In this document: positions 25,396 through 35,259 of the stretch, in pieces
Numbering within the stretch: the stretch's first letter is position 1
How the letters are laid out: each line of letters starts with the position of its first letter
Source: Marimonas arenosa
GTDB taxonomy: Bacteria > Pseudomonadota > Alphaproteobacteria > Rhodobacterales > Rhodobacteraceae
Reading direction: 5' to 3'
Assembly (NCBI RefSeq): GCF_030848945.1
Contig: NZ_JANHAX010000006.1
Coordinates: 124,001 to 188,000 of the forward strand
Length of the DNA: 64,000 nucleotides
The notes under the pieces: model-generated
Told to the model about the DNA's origin: nothing
Databases searched by the model: none
The model's input: only the letters and a program-made list of their open reading frames with translations
Position numbers and translations under genes: made by a program

Positions 25396-26388
25396 TCAGA
25401 CCCGCCCCTCCGACCGGTCTTCGAGCTGAGCTCCGGTCTGTTTAAAACAACGGGTTGAGAACAGCACCCGGTGGTCGGCCCCGGCAAGTTCCGGCAACGC
25501 CGCAGCGCGCGCGAGAACGGTGAGGGCATCCGGACGCGAGCGGGCGTGGATCATCGAGAAAAGCCCATACGGCCAGACGCCCGGTACGGTGTCACGTTGA
25601 TAACACAGGGTGACTCCGGGCACCCGGGCAAGCTTTTTGCCCGCGGCCTCGATTAGCGATTCAGGCAGGTTCCAGACAACCATCGCGTTGGAACTCCAGC
25701 CCACGGCGCGATGGCGGACAATGACGCCTATCCGGGTGATAAGCCGTGCATCGCACAGGGCACGGATCCGCGCGATCAGTGCGGATTCCCCAAGACCAAG
25801 CTGGCTGGCCAGCGCGGCAAAAGGACGAGGCACCAACGCCAGTCCGCGGGAAAGCCCATGCAGAATCGGACGATCGCTTTCGCGCAGCACCGAAAGATCT
25901 GCATCCGTCGTGGAGCAAGGCCGCGCGGTGCGGCCGCGCAGGGAAAACCCCAGGTCGATATTGAATGGTCGTTTCAGACGCAGATCGAGCAGCGGCAAAC
26001 CGCTTCGCGTCTTGATCCGCGCAAGCGATCGGTTCAGCGCGACGGCGTCGGGAGCCGTTGCCACGAACCACAGGTTCCAGTCGTGTTCGCGCAGGTACGA
26101 ATGGTTTACCCCATCCTCCTGCCCGACCAGCGCCGCAACGTCGTCGATCTTGTCCTCCGGCACCGCCAATGCCGCCAACGTCGAAGCCCCGGCCGTATTG
26201 GGCCGCACCGTCGCGCCCACCCGGGTGACTGCGCCCCCACTCTGCAGCGCCTTGAGGCGGTCAATGACCTCGTCCTCGCCAATGCCGATACGTCTTGCCA
26301 TTTCGGCAAATGGACGCGGAACCAAGGGAAAGTCGCGCTGGAAATCGTCCAGAAGCGATTGATCGATGGTATGAAGACGGTCCAGCAT
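25396..26388 (-). CDS. nirDL: NirD-NirL fusion, siroheme decarboxylase
   Basis: 330 residues made of two tandem Lrp-like siroheme decarboxylase units. Unit 1 (about 1-150) starts IDQSLLDDFQRDFPLVPRPFAEMARRIGI. Unit 2 (about 175-330) starts ESDRPILHGLSRGLALVPRPFAALASQLGLGESAL, and its matching His/Arg region RHRAVGWSSNAMVVW is visible. Elsewhere nirD and nirL can be separate genes; fusion is also known. The ATG at 26388 lies 4 bases after the nirF stop. The much longer frame to 26547 is inside nirF. Confidence 0.9.
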   Translation of the reverse strand: MLDRLHTIDQSLLDDFQRDFPLVPRPFAEMARRIGIGEDEVIDRLKALQSGGAVTRVGATVRPNTAGASTLAALAVPEDKIDDVAALVGQEDGVNHSYLREHDWNLWFVATAPDAVALNRSLARIKTRSGLPLLDLRLKRPFNIDLGFSLRGRTARPCSTTDADLSVLRESDRPILHGLSRGLALVPRPFAALASQLGLGESALIARIRALCDARLITRIGVIVRHRAVGWSSNAMVVWNLPESLIEAAGKKLARVPGVTLCYQRDTVPGVWPYGLFSMIHARSRPDALTVLARAAALPELAGADHRVLFSTRCFKQTGAQLEDRSEGRV

Positions 26389-26392
26389 GTGC

Positions 26393-27538
26393 TCAAAGTC
26401 CCGGCTGATGCGCTCGGGCGGTAAAGAAGATACCCGAAGGCGCCTGCGCCTCGATTTCGCCCTTCTTCTCGAACGAGCGGGTATCATAGACGAGCACCTT
26501 GTTGTCGTCGCGAACAGACACCCAGACCTCGGCCCCACGCGGTGCAAATTCCATGTGGAGCACAGCCTTGCCGGGCTCGAGCGTTTTCACCACTTCGTGC
26601 GTGCGGCTGTCGACCACCTGCACGACCCCGTTGCGCGGGGTGGCAAAGTTGACCCAGACATAAGGCGACGCTGGCTGCGCGATGATGAACACGGGTTGAC
26701 CATGCATCGCCGTGCGACCTTTTTCCTCAAGCGTTTCGCGATCGACCCAGAGCAGCTCGTGCTGGCCCACGGCGGGCAATACGAACTGCCCCTCGGTAAA
26801 GGCCCAGCCCTGCAGGTGGGGCATCTTGTAGACGGGCATGTCCTCTTCTTTCTTGCCATAATCTTTCAGGAAGCGGACGGGTTTAGGCTCCTTGTCCCAA
26901 AGGTCGATTGCGGTGACGCCCTTCTCACCGAACAGCCCGATCAGGTAGGTATGCGCGTCATCGGTCACCACGGCGTCGAACGGGTTGGTGCCGATATGGC
27001 CCAGATCGGTGATCACCGGCCCCTCGCCGGAAAAATCGCCCAGGTAGGCATGGCCCGTATCCCAGACCGCCCAGATGAAACGGCGGCCGGGCAGATCGGC
27101 AAGGCCAATGGTTTTACCCGCAGCCGGAATATCGGCCACGAGTTCGAGCGTTTCCGCGTCGAAAACCTTCACCCCACCGGGCGAGTAATTCGACACCGCT
27201 ACCAATTCACCGTCATCCGAGATCGCCCCGCCGATGGAGTTGCCGGCCTGGATGGTACGCCCAACGACCAGACGTTCCAGCAGGTCGACTTTAGTCAACC
27301 CGCCATCGCGTCCGAACACATAGGCAAAGCGTTCGTCGGGCGAGTAAGTCAGTGAGGCATGGCTGAGATCGCCAAGCCCTTCGATCCGGGCCAGGGCTGA
27401 ACGTTCGGAGCGATCGATCAGAAGGACCGAGCCAGTGGCCCGCTCCACGACCAGACCAAGATCTCCGGTAGCGCAGCACGGGCTGTCTGCGACAGCGGGA
27501 GCGGCGAACAGCGCAAGTGCAACGACAAGATGTTTCAT
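26393..27538 (-). CDS. nirF: NirF, heme d1 biosynthesis propeller protein
   Basis: A 381-residue protein with an export signal (MKHLVVALALFAAPAVADS) and an eight-bladed propeller like the d1 domain of NirS (SIGGAISDDGELVAVSNYSPGG, VLHMEFAPRGAEVWVSVRDDNKV). NirF is essential for heme d1 formation and binds it or a precursor; its chemistry is still debated. The conserved His for d1 binding is probably in the MPHLQGWAF segment. The 4-base overlap with nirC (ATGA) suggests coupled translation. Confidence 0.92.
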   Translation of the reverse strand: MKHLVVALALFAAPAVADSPCCATGDLGLVVERATGSVLLIDRSERSALARIEGLGDLSHASLTYSPDERFAYVFGRDGGLTKVDLLERLVVGRTIQAGNSIGGAISDDGELVAVSNYSPGGVKVFDAETLELVADIPAAGKTIGLADLPGRRFIWAVWDTGHAYLGDFSGEGPVITDLGHIGTNPFDAVVTDDAHTYLIGLFGEKGVTAIDLWDKEPKPVRFLKDYGKKEEDMPVYKMPHLQGWAFTEGQFVLPAVGQHELLWVDRETLEEKGRTAMHGQPVFIIAQPASPYVWVNFATPRNGVVQVVDSRTHEVVKTLEPGKAVLHMEFAPRGAEVWVSVRDDNKVLVYDTRSFEKKGEIEAQAPSGIFFTARAHQPGL

Positions 27539-27849
27539 GGTTCCACCTTCAGAAGGTAATCAGCGATCCACAGCGCTTCCTCTTCGGTCAGAAGGGGGCG
27601 CCAGGGCGGCATGGCCGTTTCCGGCACACCATCAAGGATGATGAGGGCAAGTCCCTCGGGTTCTGCATGGGAAAGCGCCCCGGGCGTCAGCGGGCTGCCC
27701 AGCCCCCCCTTGCGGGTCAGCCCGTGACATGACCCGCAATCCTGAATCACGATGTGCTCCAACTCGGCGGCGCGCGGGGCAGGAATTTCGCCTGAAGCCG
27801 GGGCTGCGGCCATCACCGCAAGGGCGGCAATGGCTGCGAGCCTAAGCAT
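27535..27849 (-). CDS. nirC: NirC, small c-type cytochrome
   Basis: A 104-residue periplasmic cytochrome: a signal peptide MLRLAAIAALAVMAAAPASG, one heme c motif CGSCH (Cys38, Cys41, His42), and a likely Met ligand in the MPPWRPLLTEEEALWIADYLL region. NirC can donate electrons to NirS or take part in heme d1 maturation. The start at 27849 overlaps the nirE stop by 8 bases; the longer frame to 27954 lies inside nirE and lacks a signal peptide at its start. Confidence 0.9.
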   Translation of the reverse strand: MLRLAAIAALAVMAAAPASGEIPAPRAAELEHIVIQDCGSCHGLTRKGGLGSPLTPGALSHAEPEGLALIILDGVPETAMPPWRPLLTEEEALWIADYLLKVEP

Positions 27850-28609
27850 AACGCACCGCCTTTGCCGGTTGCGCCGCATCGCACAGCGAAACGACGCGAC
27901 CGATGATGAACAGAACCGGCGCCGCGGGGCTGGTGGCAGCCACCTCGGCGGCAATCCCGCCCAGGGTGGAAACGATGCGCTTTTCGCGCGGCGTGGTGGC
28001 AGCGGAAACCGCCATCACCGGCGTCTGTGATGGCAGCTTCTGGCGCATCAGCTCGAACGCGATCTCGGCGATGTTGGCGGTCCCCATGTACACGACAAGC
28101 GTCGTGTCGGGATCGGCCAGGCTTTGCCAATCAAGATCAAGCCGCGCATCGCTGGCACGGTGCCCGGTAACATAGCGCACCCCGGCGGCCAGCCCGCGAT
28201 GGGTCAGTGGCACGCCTGTCGATGCGGCGGCACCCTGGGCCGAGGTGATCCCGGGAACGTATTCGAATGGAATGCCGGCGCCGGCCAGTTCGGCCGCTTC
28301 TTCGCTGCCGCGTCCGAAAATCAGGGGATCGCCACCTTTGAGACGCACGACGCGCAAGCCCTGTGTGGCCAGCTTTGCGAGAAGCGCGTTGATCCGGTCC
28401 TGCGGAAGAGTGTGATTGCCCGCCGCCTTGCCTGCGTTGATCAAGCGCGTTCCATCAGGGATCAGCGCCATGATCTCGGGCGAGACCAGCCGGTCAAAAA
28501 CCACCACATCGGCAGCCCGCAGGAGTCGCAACGCCTTGACGGTCAACAGGTCGGGATCGCCGGGACCCGCGCCGATGAGGAAGACTTTGCCAAGGCTTGA
28601 ATCTTTCAT
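27842..28609 (-). CDS. nirE: NirE, uroporphyrinogen-III C-methyltransferase
   Basis: A 255-residue SAM-dependent methyltransferase converting uroporphyrinogen III to precorrin-2, the entry step of heme d1 synthesis. SUMT motifs: VFLIGAGPGDPDLLTVKALR, VRLKGGDPLIFGRGSEEA, PGITSAQGAAASTGVPLTHRG, and VYMGT. The ATG at 28609 follows GAGG at about 9 bases; the frame opens further upstream at 28687, touching nirS, but that extension lacks family character. It is a stand-alone methyltransferase, unlike trifunctional CysG, so dehydrogenation and iron insertion must come from other proteins. Confidence 0.94.
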   Translation of the reverse strand: MKDSSLGKVFLIGAGPGDPDLLTVKALRLLRAADVVVFDRLVSPEIMALIPDGTRLINAGKAAGNHTLPQDRINALLAKLATQGLRVVRLKGGDPLIFGRGSEEAAELAGAGIPFEYVPGITSAQGAAASTGVPLTHRGLAAGVRYVTGHRASDARLDLDWQSLADPDTTLVVYMGTANIAEIAFELMRQKLPSQTPVMAVSAATTPREKRIVSTLGGIAAEVAATSPAAPVLFIIGRVVSLCDAAQPAKAVRYA

Positions 28610-28686
28610 GAGTCTGGCCTCGTGAGACGGCTTGACGAAAGCGAAACGCGGACGGGGCGAGGGAGAGCCCCGTCCGCAAGGGCGCA

Positions 28687-30477
<1,791 letters not shown>

Positions 30478-30508
30478 TCAAGGGTGACAAATCGGGCGAG
30501 GCTCTGCC

Positions 30509-30522
30509 TTGACTATTGTTAA
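30509..30522. promoter_or_regulatory. Nnr/Dnr-type box shared by nirS and nirI
   Basis: TTGAC-TATT-GTTAA, within a CCTT...AAGG dyad. It is a one-mismatch variant of the FNR/Nnr half-site pair (TTGAY-N4-RTCAA), 65 bases from nirS and 60 from nirI, so it can serve both divergent promoters. Confidence 0.75.
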
Positions 30523-30581
30523 GGCGACTGCGGCCACCGGACGGCAAGGTCGTTTTCGGGAAGAAAACCGGGCCTTTCGCG

Positions 30582-32633
30582 ATGCGCATTCTCCTTGCAA
30601 CTCTGATGCTGATTGCCGGTCTCTGGACCTTGGCTACGCCGGTCCCGGTATTTGCCCAGCATGGCGCGCCGGTTGATTTCAAGGCACCGATCGCTCCGGA
30701 TCAGAACGTGGCCGCCGAATTGATGGGCGTTCAGACGCCTGTCGTTGTCACCCGGCAGGACGACGGCGTTCCAGGTTGGGAAATCGCCAAGGATGGAACG
30801 GTTCTCGGATACATTGGCTCGACCTGGGAAATCGCCAACTCGGTCGGCTACTCGGGGCGCCCGTTGGAAGTCCTGGTCGGCATCGACACGAAGGGCAAAA
30901 TCAGCGCGGCACGGCTCGTCCGTCACAACGAACCGATTCTGACTCTGGGCATTTCGGACGCGGATATCGCCGCTTATGTCGATGGCTTTGCAGGATACGA
31001 CCTGACGCAGGTTTCCAGCGGCAAGCAAACCGCCCTTCCCGACGTGATCAGTCGCGCCACGGTTTCGACCGGGGTGATCCGCGATGGCATCTTGCGCACC
31101 GCACGCACGCTTGCCGCCGGCCGGGGCGTGATCGCAGCCAAGGCCGGCATCGACCGGCTGAGCTACGAACCGCTGGACTGGCCCGCCCTGCTTGCCGCGG
31201 GCGCGCTGGCCGAGGCTCACACCAGCATGACCGATGCATCCGCAGCCTTTGCCGGCGCCAAGGTGCCGGTGCCGCCAGGCGAAGACGATTTCTTGCGGTT
31301 TTGGGCGGGGCTCGTGGACACGCCCACAGTTGGCCAGAACCTTCTGGGTCAGCAGGAATTCACGCGTGCCATCGGCAATCTCGGCCCCGACGAAACCTCG
31401 CTGATCGTCATTGGCCGCGGCCTGTATTCCCACCGCGGTACCGCGTGGCGGCGCAGCGGCACGTTCGATCGCATTGTGGTGCTTCAAGACGATCTGCGCT
31501 GGCACCCCACGGCCGACAGCTACCACATGGTCAAGCGCCTGCTGGTCGACGGCGCGCCCGAGGTGAAAGAAATCAGCCTCTTCCGATTGCCCTCCACGTT
31601 CGACCCGCTTGATCCCTTGCGCATCGAGATCACCGCCACACGTCCCTCCGAGAACGACACCCGGTCGATGACCATCGGCACCGACTATCGCCTGCCCGAA
31701 GCCTTCCGCACCGCGCCACCACCCGAAGAGCGACCGCTCTGGCAGGTCAACTGGATGCAAAAGCAAATCCAGGTCGGAATTGTCGCAACGATGCTGGCGG
31801 TGCTGTGGCTGATTTTCTTCGCCCAGGAATGGATCGTGCGCCGCCCACGGCTCTGGCGTGGGGTGCGTCTGACATTTCTTACCATCACCCTTTTCGTGCT
31901 CGGCTGGGGGCTCAATGCACAGCTTTCGGTTGTGCAGGTTGTGGCTTTCATCCATTCGCTGCTCAGCGGCTTCCGATGGGAGACCTTTCTGATCGAACCC
32001 CTGATCTTTCTGCTGTGGGGTTTCGTGGCGCTCGGGCTGCTGTTCTGGGGGCGCGGCGTTTATTGCGGCTGGCTGTGCCCGTTCGGCGCGCTGCAGGAAC
32101 TTTTAAACGCATTGGCCGTCAGGCTGGGGATCAAGCAGATCGCCGTGCCTCGCGCCCTGCACGAACGGTTCTGGGTCCTGAAATACACCGCCTTCGTCGC
32201 CATTCTCGCACTTTCCTTCTATTCGATGCGTGACGCGCTGATCGTGGCCGAGGTCGAACCGTTCAAAACCGCCATCTCGCTGAGGATGATGCGCGCCTGG
32301 CCCTTCGTACTGTTCGTTCTGGCGCTGCTGGCGGCAAGCCTCTTCATCGAACGGTTCTATTGCCGCTATCTCTGCCCGTTGGGAGCTGGGCTGGCCATTC
32401 CAGCCAAACTCAAGATTTTCGACTGGCTGCACCGTCGTCCGCAATGCGGGCGCGAATGCCGGATGTGCGAAACCCGCTGCACTGTCGGCGCCATCGACGA
32501 GGTGGGCCGGATAAACCCCAATGAATGCGTGCTCTGCCTGCGTTGTCAGGTGATCATGCTCGACCCTACGCAATGCAACGTCCTGAAACGTCGCGCCCGC
32601 GGAGCGGCGCCATCGTCCGGAGACGCGACATGA
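30582..32633 (+). CDS. nirI: NirI, NosR/NirI-family membrane flavoprotein/iron-sulfur protein
   Basis: A 683-residue protein. The signal peptide is MRILLATLMLIAGLWTLATP; then come a periplasmic FMN-binding domain (the flavinylation-type Thr near the VSTGVIRDGILRTARTL region), about five transmembrane helices, two cytoplasmic Cys motifs (YCGWLCPFGALQELL and FYCRYLCPLGAG), and a C-terminal ferredoxin-like block (CRMCETRC..., NECVLCLRCQV). NirI is needed for nirS expression or electron supply in Paracoccus. The start at 30582 is chosen for its signal sequence. It overlaps nnrS by 4 bases, and the likely FMN transferase NirX is encoded in the same operon. Confidence 0.92.
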   Translation: MRILLATLMLIAGLWTLATPVPVFAQHGAPVDFKAPIAPDQNVAAELMGVQTPVVVTRQDDGVPGWEIAKDGTVLGYIGSTWEIANSVGYSGRPLEVLVGIDTKGKISAARLVRHNEPILTLGISDADIAAYVDGFAGYDLTQVSSGKQTALPDVISRATVSTGVIRDGILRTARTLAAGRGVIAAKAGIDRLSYEPLDWPALLAAGALAEAHTSMTDASAAFAGAKVPVPPGEDDFLRFWAGLVDTPTVGQNLLGQQEFTRAIGNLGPDETSLIVIGRGLYSHRGTAWRRSGTFDRIVVLQDDLRWHPTADSYHMVKRLLVDGAPEVKEISLFRLPSTFDPLDPLRIEITATRPSENDTRSMTIGTDYRLPEAFRTAPPPEERPLWQVNWMQKQIQVGIVATMLAVLWLIFFAQEWIVRRPRLWRGVRLTFLTITLFVLGWGLNAQLSVVQVVAFIHSLLSGFRWETFLIEPLIFLLWGFVALGLLFWGRGVYCGWLCPFGALQELLNALAVRLGIKQIAVPRALHERFWVLKYTAFVAILALSFYSMRDALIVAEVEPFKTAISLRMMRAWPFVLFVLALLAASLFIERFYCRYLCPLGAGLAIPAKLKIFDWLHRRPQCGRECRMCETRCTVGAIDEVGRINPNECVLCLRCQVIMLDPTQCNVLKRRARGAAPSSGDAT

Positions 32634-33829
32634 CCGGTTTTCAGCGCCTCCTCACCGCCGGCTACCGCGTCTTTTTCCTGGCCGCCGGGCTGTTCGCCGT
32701 CTTCGCGATGATCGTCTGGGAAGGCTGGCTGGGCATCCATGCCGCCGGCGGCATGGTCAGCGACATGCCCTTCGCCATGGCGCCGCATATCTGGCACGCG
32801 CACGAGCTGATCTTCGGCTATGCCGCCGCCGCCATCGCCGGCTTCCTGATGACCGCCGCGCCCTCCTGGGTCGGCAGCGAGGCGGCGCGCACCCGGTTCT
32901 TCGCGCTGGCCTCAGGCGTTTGGCTGGCGGGGCGGCTGGCGGTCTGGTTCTCGGGCAGCTTGCCCGCCGGGCTGGTGATGGCGCTCGATCTTTCTTTTTT
33001 ACCGGTGATCGGCGCGAAAGTGGCCGTGCTGCTGCTGAAACGCCCGAAGCCGCGGCAGATGGTTTTCCTGGTAGTGCTGGCCGTCTTCTTTACCGCCAAC
33101 CTGATGGTGCATCTGGAATGGGCCGGGCTGACCGCCGATACCGCCTATGGCGGCCTGCGCGCCGGGCTTGTGACGCTAAGCGCGCTGATCATGGTCCTGG
33201 GCGGCCGGGTGACACCCGCCTTCACACGCAACGCCATGCTTCGCACGGGTCGTGAAACCGGTCTCCCCCGCGATCCGCTGCCGCTGGCGGTCGCCGCAAT
33301 TGCGGCGGCGCTTGCCTTGCCGGTCCTGACGATGGCGGGTCTCGACGGGCCCGTCTTTGCCGGTGTCGCCATGATTGCCGGGCTTTCCGGGCTGGCAAGG
33401 CTGACGGGTTGGCGCGGGGTCTGGACGCTGAACCAACCGATCCTGTGGTCGCTGCATCTGGGCTACGCGATGAACGCCGCCGGGCTGATTGCGCTGGGAC
33501 TGGCGGCTCTGGGACTGGGCTCCGAGATCGCGGCGCTTCACCTCCTGGGCATTGGCGCGGTGGGCGGCATGACGCTGGCGGTGATGTCGCGCGCGGCGCT
33601 TGGTCATTCCGGCCGGCCGCTGGTGGCACCGGGGCCGCTGGCGCTTGCCTATGCGCTGTTGCCGCTGGCCGCGGTGGCCCGCTCCGCCGCGTCGGAATGG
33701 CCGGCGCTTTATTATCCCGGAGTGCTGACCGCGGGTGGTTTGTGGGCCCTCGCCTTTACCCTCTATCTGGCCGAGCTCTGGCCGTTGTTCACCGGCCCGC
33801 GGATGGATGCCGGGAAGGAGACCAAATGA
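32630..33829 (+). CDS. nnrS: NnrS family heme/copper membrane protein
   Basis: A 399-residue protein with about 12 hydrophobic helices. It shows the NnrS hallmarks HIWHAHELIFGYAAAAIAGFLMTAAPSW near the start, GGRVTPAFTRNAML in the middle, and VMSRAALGHSGRPL late. The motif histidines bind heme in characterised members. NnrS lowers NO stress and is widespread with denitrification genes. It starts as ATGA overlapping the nirI stop and its own end overlaps nirX, so nirI-nnrS-nirX is one unit. Confidence 0.93.
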   Translation: MTGFQRLLTAGYRVFFLAAGLFAVFAMIVWEGWLGIHAAGGMVSDMPFAMAPHIWHAHELIFGYAAAAIAGFLMTAAPSWVGSEAARTRFFALASGVWLAGRLAVWFSGSLPAGLVMALDLSFLPVIGAKVAVLLLKRPKPRQMVFLVVLAVFFTANLMVHLEWAGLTADTAYGGLRAGLVTLSALIMVLGGRVTPAFTRNAMLRTGRETGLPRDPLPLAVAAIAAALALPVLTMAGLDGPVFAGVAMIAGLSGLARLTGWRGVWTLNQPILWSLHLGYAMNAAGLIALGLAALGLGSEIAALHLLGIGAVGGMTLAVMSRAALGHSGRPLVAPGPLALAYALLPLAAVARSAASEWPALYYPGVLTAGGLWALAFTLYLAELWPLFTGPRMDAGKETK

Positions 33830-34692
33830 TGCTGACCCGTCGGCGCTTCCTGACCATCGCAGCGGCGTCTGTCGCCTGTCCGGCTGGCGCCACCCCGTCC
33901 GAATGGCGCGGGCGAGCCCTCGGGGCGGATGTCACTCTACGTCTTGCCGGCGCGGCCGACCCGGCCGGACGGATCTGGCGCAAGGTGGCCAACGCTCTTC
34001 GGCAGATCGAGGCACGGTTCTCGCTTTTCGCCGACTCCGAGCTGACGCGCCTGAATGCGCATGGCCGCCTTGGCTCACCGTCGCCTGAAACGCAGGCGCT
34101 GATCCGCCTTGCGGGCGAGGTCCATCACGCCACCCACGGCGTTTTCGACCCTACCGTGCAACCACTCTGGCGGGCCATCGCCCAGGGCGAGGATCCTTCG
34201 AACGCGCGGTCCCTGGCAGGCTGGGACAAGCTTCGGCTTTCCGAACGCGAAATCTCTCTCGGTCCGGGTATGGCGCTCACGTTCAACGGCATAGCCCAAG
34301 GCTTTGCTGCCGACACGCTGGCTGCACTGATGCTGGCCCACGGGTTTACCGATGTCCTCATTGACGCGGGTGAAATCCAAGCGGTGGGCCGTCACGGCCG
34401 GGATGATTGGCAGGTGGGTATGTCCTCGCCGGAGGGAAATATCCTGCGCCGCGTCGCTTTGCGCGACCGGGCGCTGGCCACGTCATCCCCTGCAGGGACC
34501 AGAATCGGGTCAGGCATGCCGCATATCCTGCATCCGGATGGCCGTCCGGTGATTTGGCAGACGGTCTCTGTCTCGGCCAGTTCGGCGGCTTTGGCGGACG
34601 CCCTGTCGACTGCGTTTTGCCTGATGCGACAACCGGAAATCGAGAGCGCGCTGGCACACTTCCCGGACGCTCGCGTCGAATATCTAGGCTGA
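33826..34692 (+). CDS. nirX: NirX, ApbE-like FAD:protein FMN transferase
   Basis: A 288-residue periplasmic enzyme of the ApbE family. A Tat-type signal (LTRRRFLTIAAASVA) is followed by ALGADVTLRL, the IEARFSLFADSELTRLNAHG segment, FDPTVQPLW, FNGIAQGFAAD and the divalent-metal Asp in VLIDAGEIQAVG. It attaches FMN covalently to a Thr of target proteins, here presumably NirI. Start ATG 33826 or 33829 (MMLTRRR), with AAGGAG upstream; it overlaps the nnrS stop. Confidence 0.92.
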   Translation: MMLTRRRFLTIAAASVACPAGATPSEWRGRALGADVTLRLAGAADPAGRIWRKVANALRQIEARFSLFADSELTRLNAHGRLGSPSPETQALIRLAGEVHHATHGVFDPTVQPLWRAIAQGEDPSNARSLAGWDKLRLSEREISLGPGMALTFNGIAQGFAADTLAALMLAHGFTDVLIDAGEIQAVGRHGRDDWQVGMSSPEGNILRRVALRDRALATSSPAGTRIGSGMPHILHPDGRPVIWQTVSVSASSAALADALSTAFCLMRQPEIESALAHFPDARVEYLG

Positions 34693-34716
34693 TGACCCGC
34701 GAAATCCGACGGGCGA

Positions 34717-34730
34717 TTGACTTTGGTTAA
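34717..34730. promoter_or_regulatory. Nnr/Dnr-type box upstream of norC
   Basis: TTGAC-TTTG-GTTAA, the same half-sites as the nirS/nirI box with a different spacer, 65 bases before the norC start. It implies co-regulation of NO reductase with nitrite reductase. Confidence 0.78.
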
Positions 34731-34794
34731 GGATATTTCCCGCCGCCCGTCACACAAAAAACCTACACGACATGCAACGGGAAGGATAAGCGCT

Positions 34795-35247
34795 ATGCGT
34801 GAAGTCATGACCAAGAGCATGGCCCGCAACATCTTCTATGGCGGTTCCCTGTTCTTCATTCTCATATTCCTGGCCCTTTCGGCCCACTCTCACAAGTATA
34901 TCCGAACCACCTCGACCGACGCGGCGGCTCTGACCGACAGCGTGGCTGCGGGCAAACACCTGTGGGAGAAACACGCCTGCATCAATTGTCACACGATTCT
35001 GGGTGAAGGCGCCTATTTCGCGCCCGAGCTCGCCAACGTGATGACACGTTGGGGCGTCGCCGACGATCCGGAAGCCGCTTTCGACAGCCTCAAGGGATGG
35101 ATGGAGTCCATGCCCACGGGCATCGAGGGCCGCCGGCAGATGCCGAATTTCAACCTGTCAGACGAAGAATACCGCGAGCTCGCGGACTTCCTGCTCTGGG
35201 TCAACACGATCCGCGCGCAGGACTGGCCGCCGAACGACGCAGGCTAA
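34795..35247 (+). CDS. norC: Nitric oxide reductase subunit C
   Basis: A 150-residue membrane-anchored cytochrome c: one N-terminal helix (IFYGGSLFFILIFLALSA) and a periplasmic heme domain with CINCH (Cys62, Cys65, His66) and a Met ligand in GRRQMPNF. It takes electrons into cNOR. AAGGA precedes the ATG at 34795; a longer frame from 34717 includes the regulatory box and is not used. norB starts 12 bases later. Confidence 0.96.
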   Translation: MREVMTKSMARNIFYGGSLFFILIFLALSAHSHKYIRTTSTDAAALTDSVAAGKHLWEKHACINCHTILGEGAYFAPELANVMTRWGVADDPEAAFDSLKGWMESMPTGIEGRRQMPNFNLSDEEYRELADFLLWVNTIRAQDWPPNDAG

Positions 35248-35259
35248 GGAGTGGGGACG

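Noticed and set aside
30519..31955. 478-codon minus-strand frame opposite nirI
   Set aside because: It covers the regulatory box and the signal-peptide region of nirI and has no recognisable domain.
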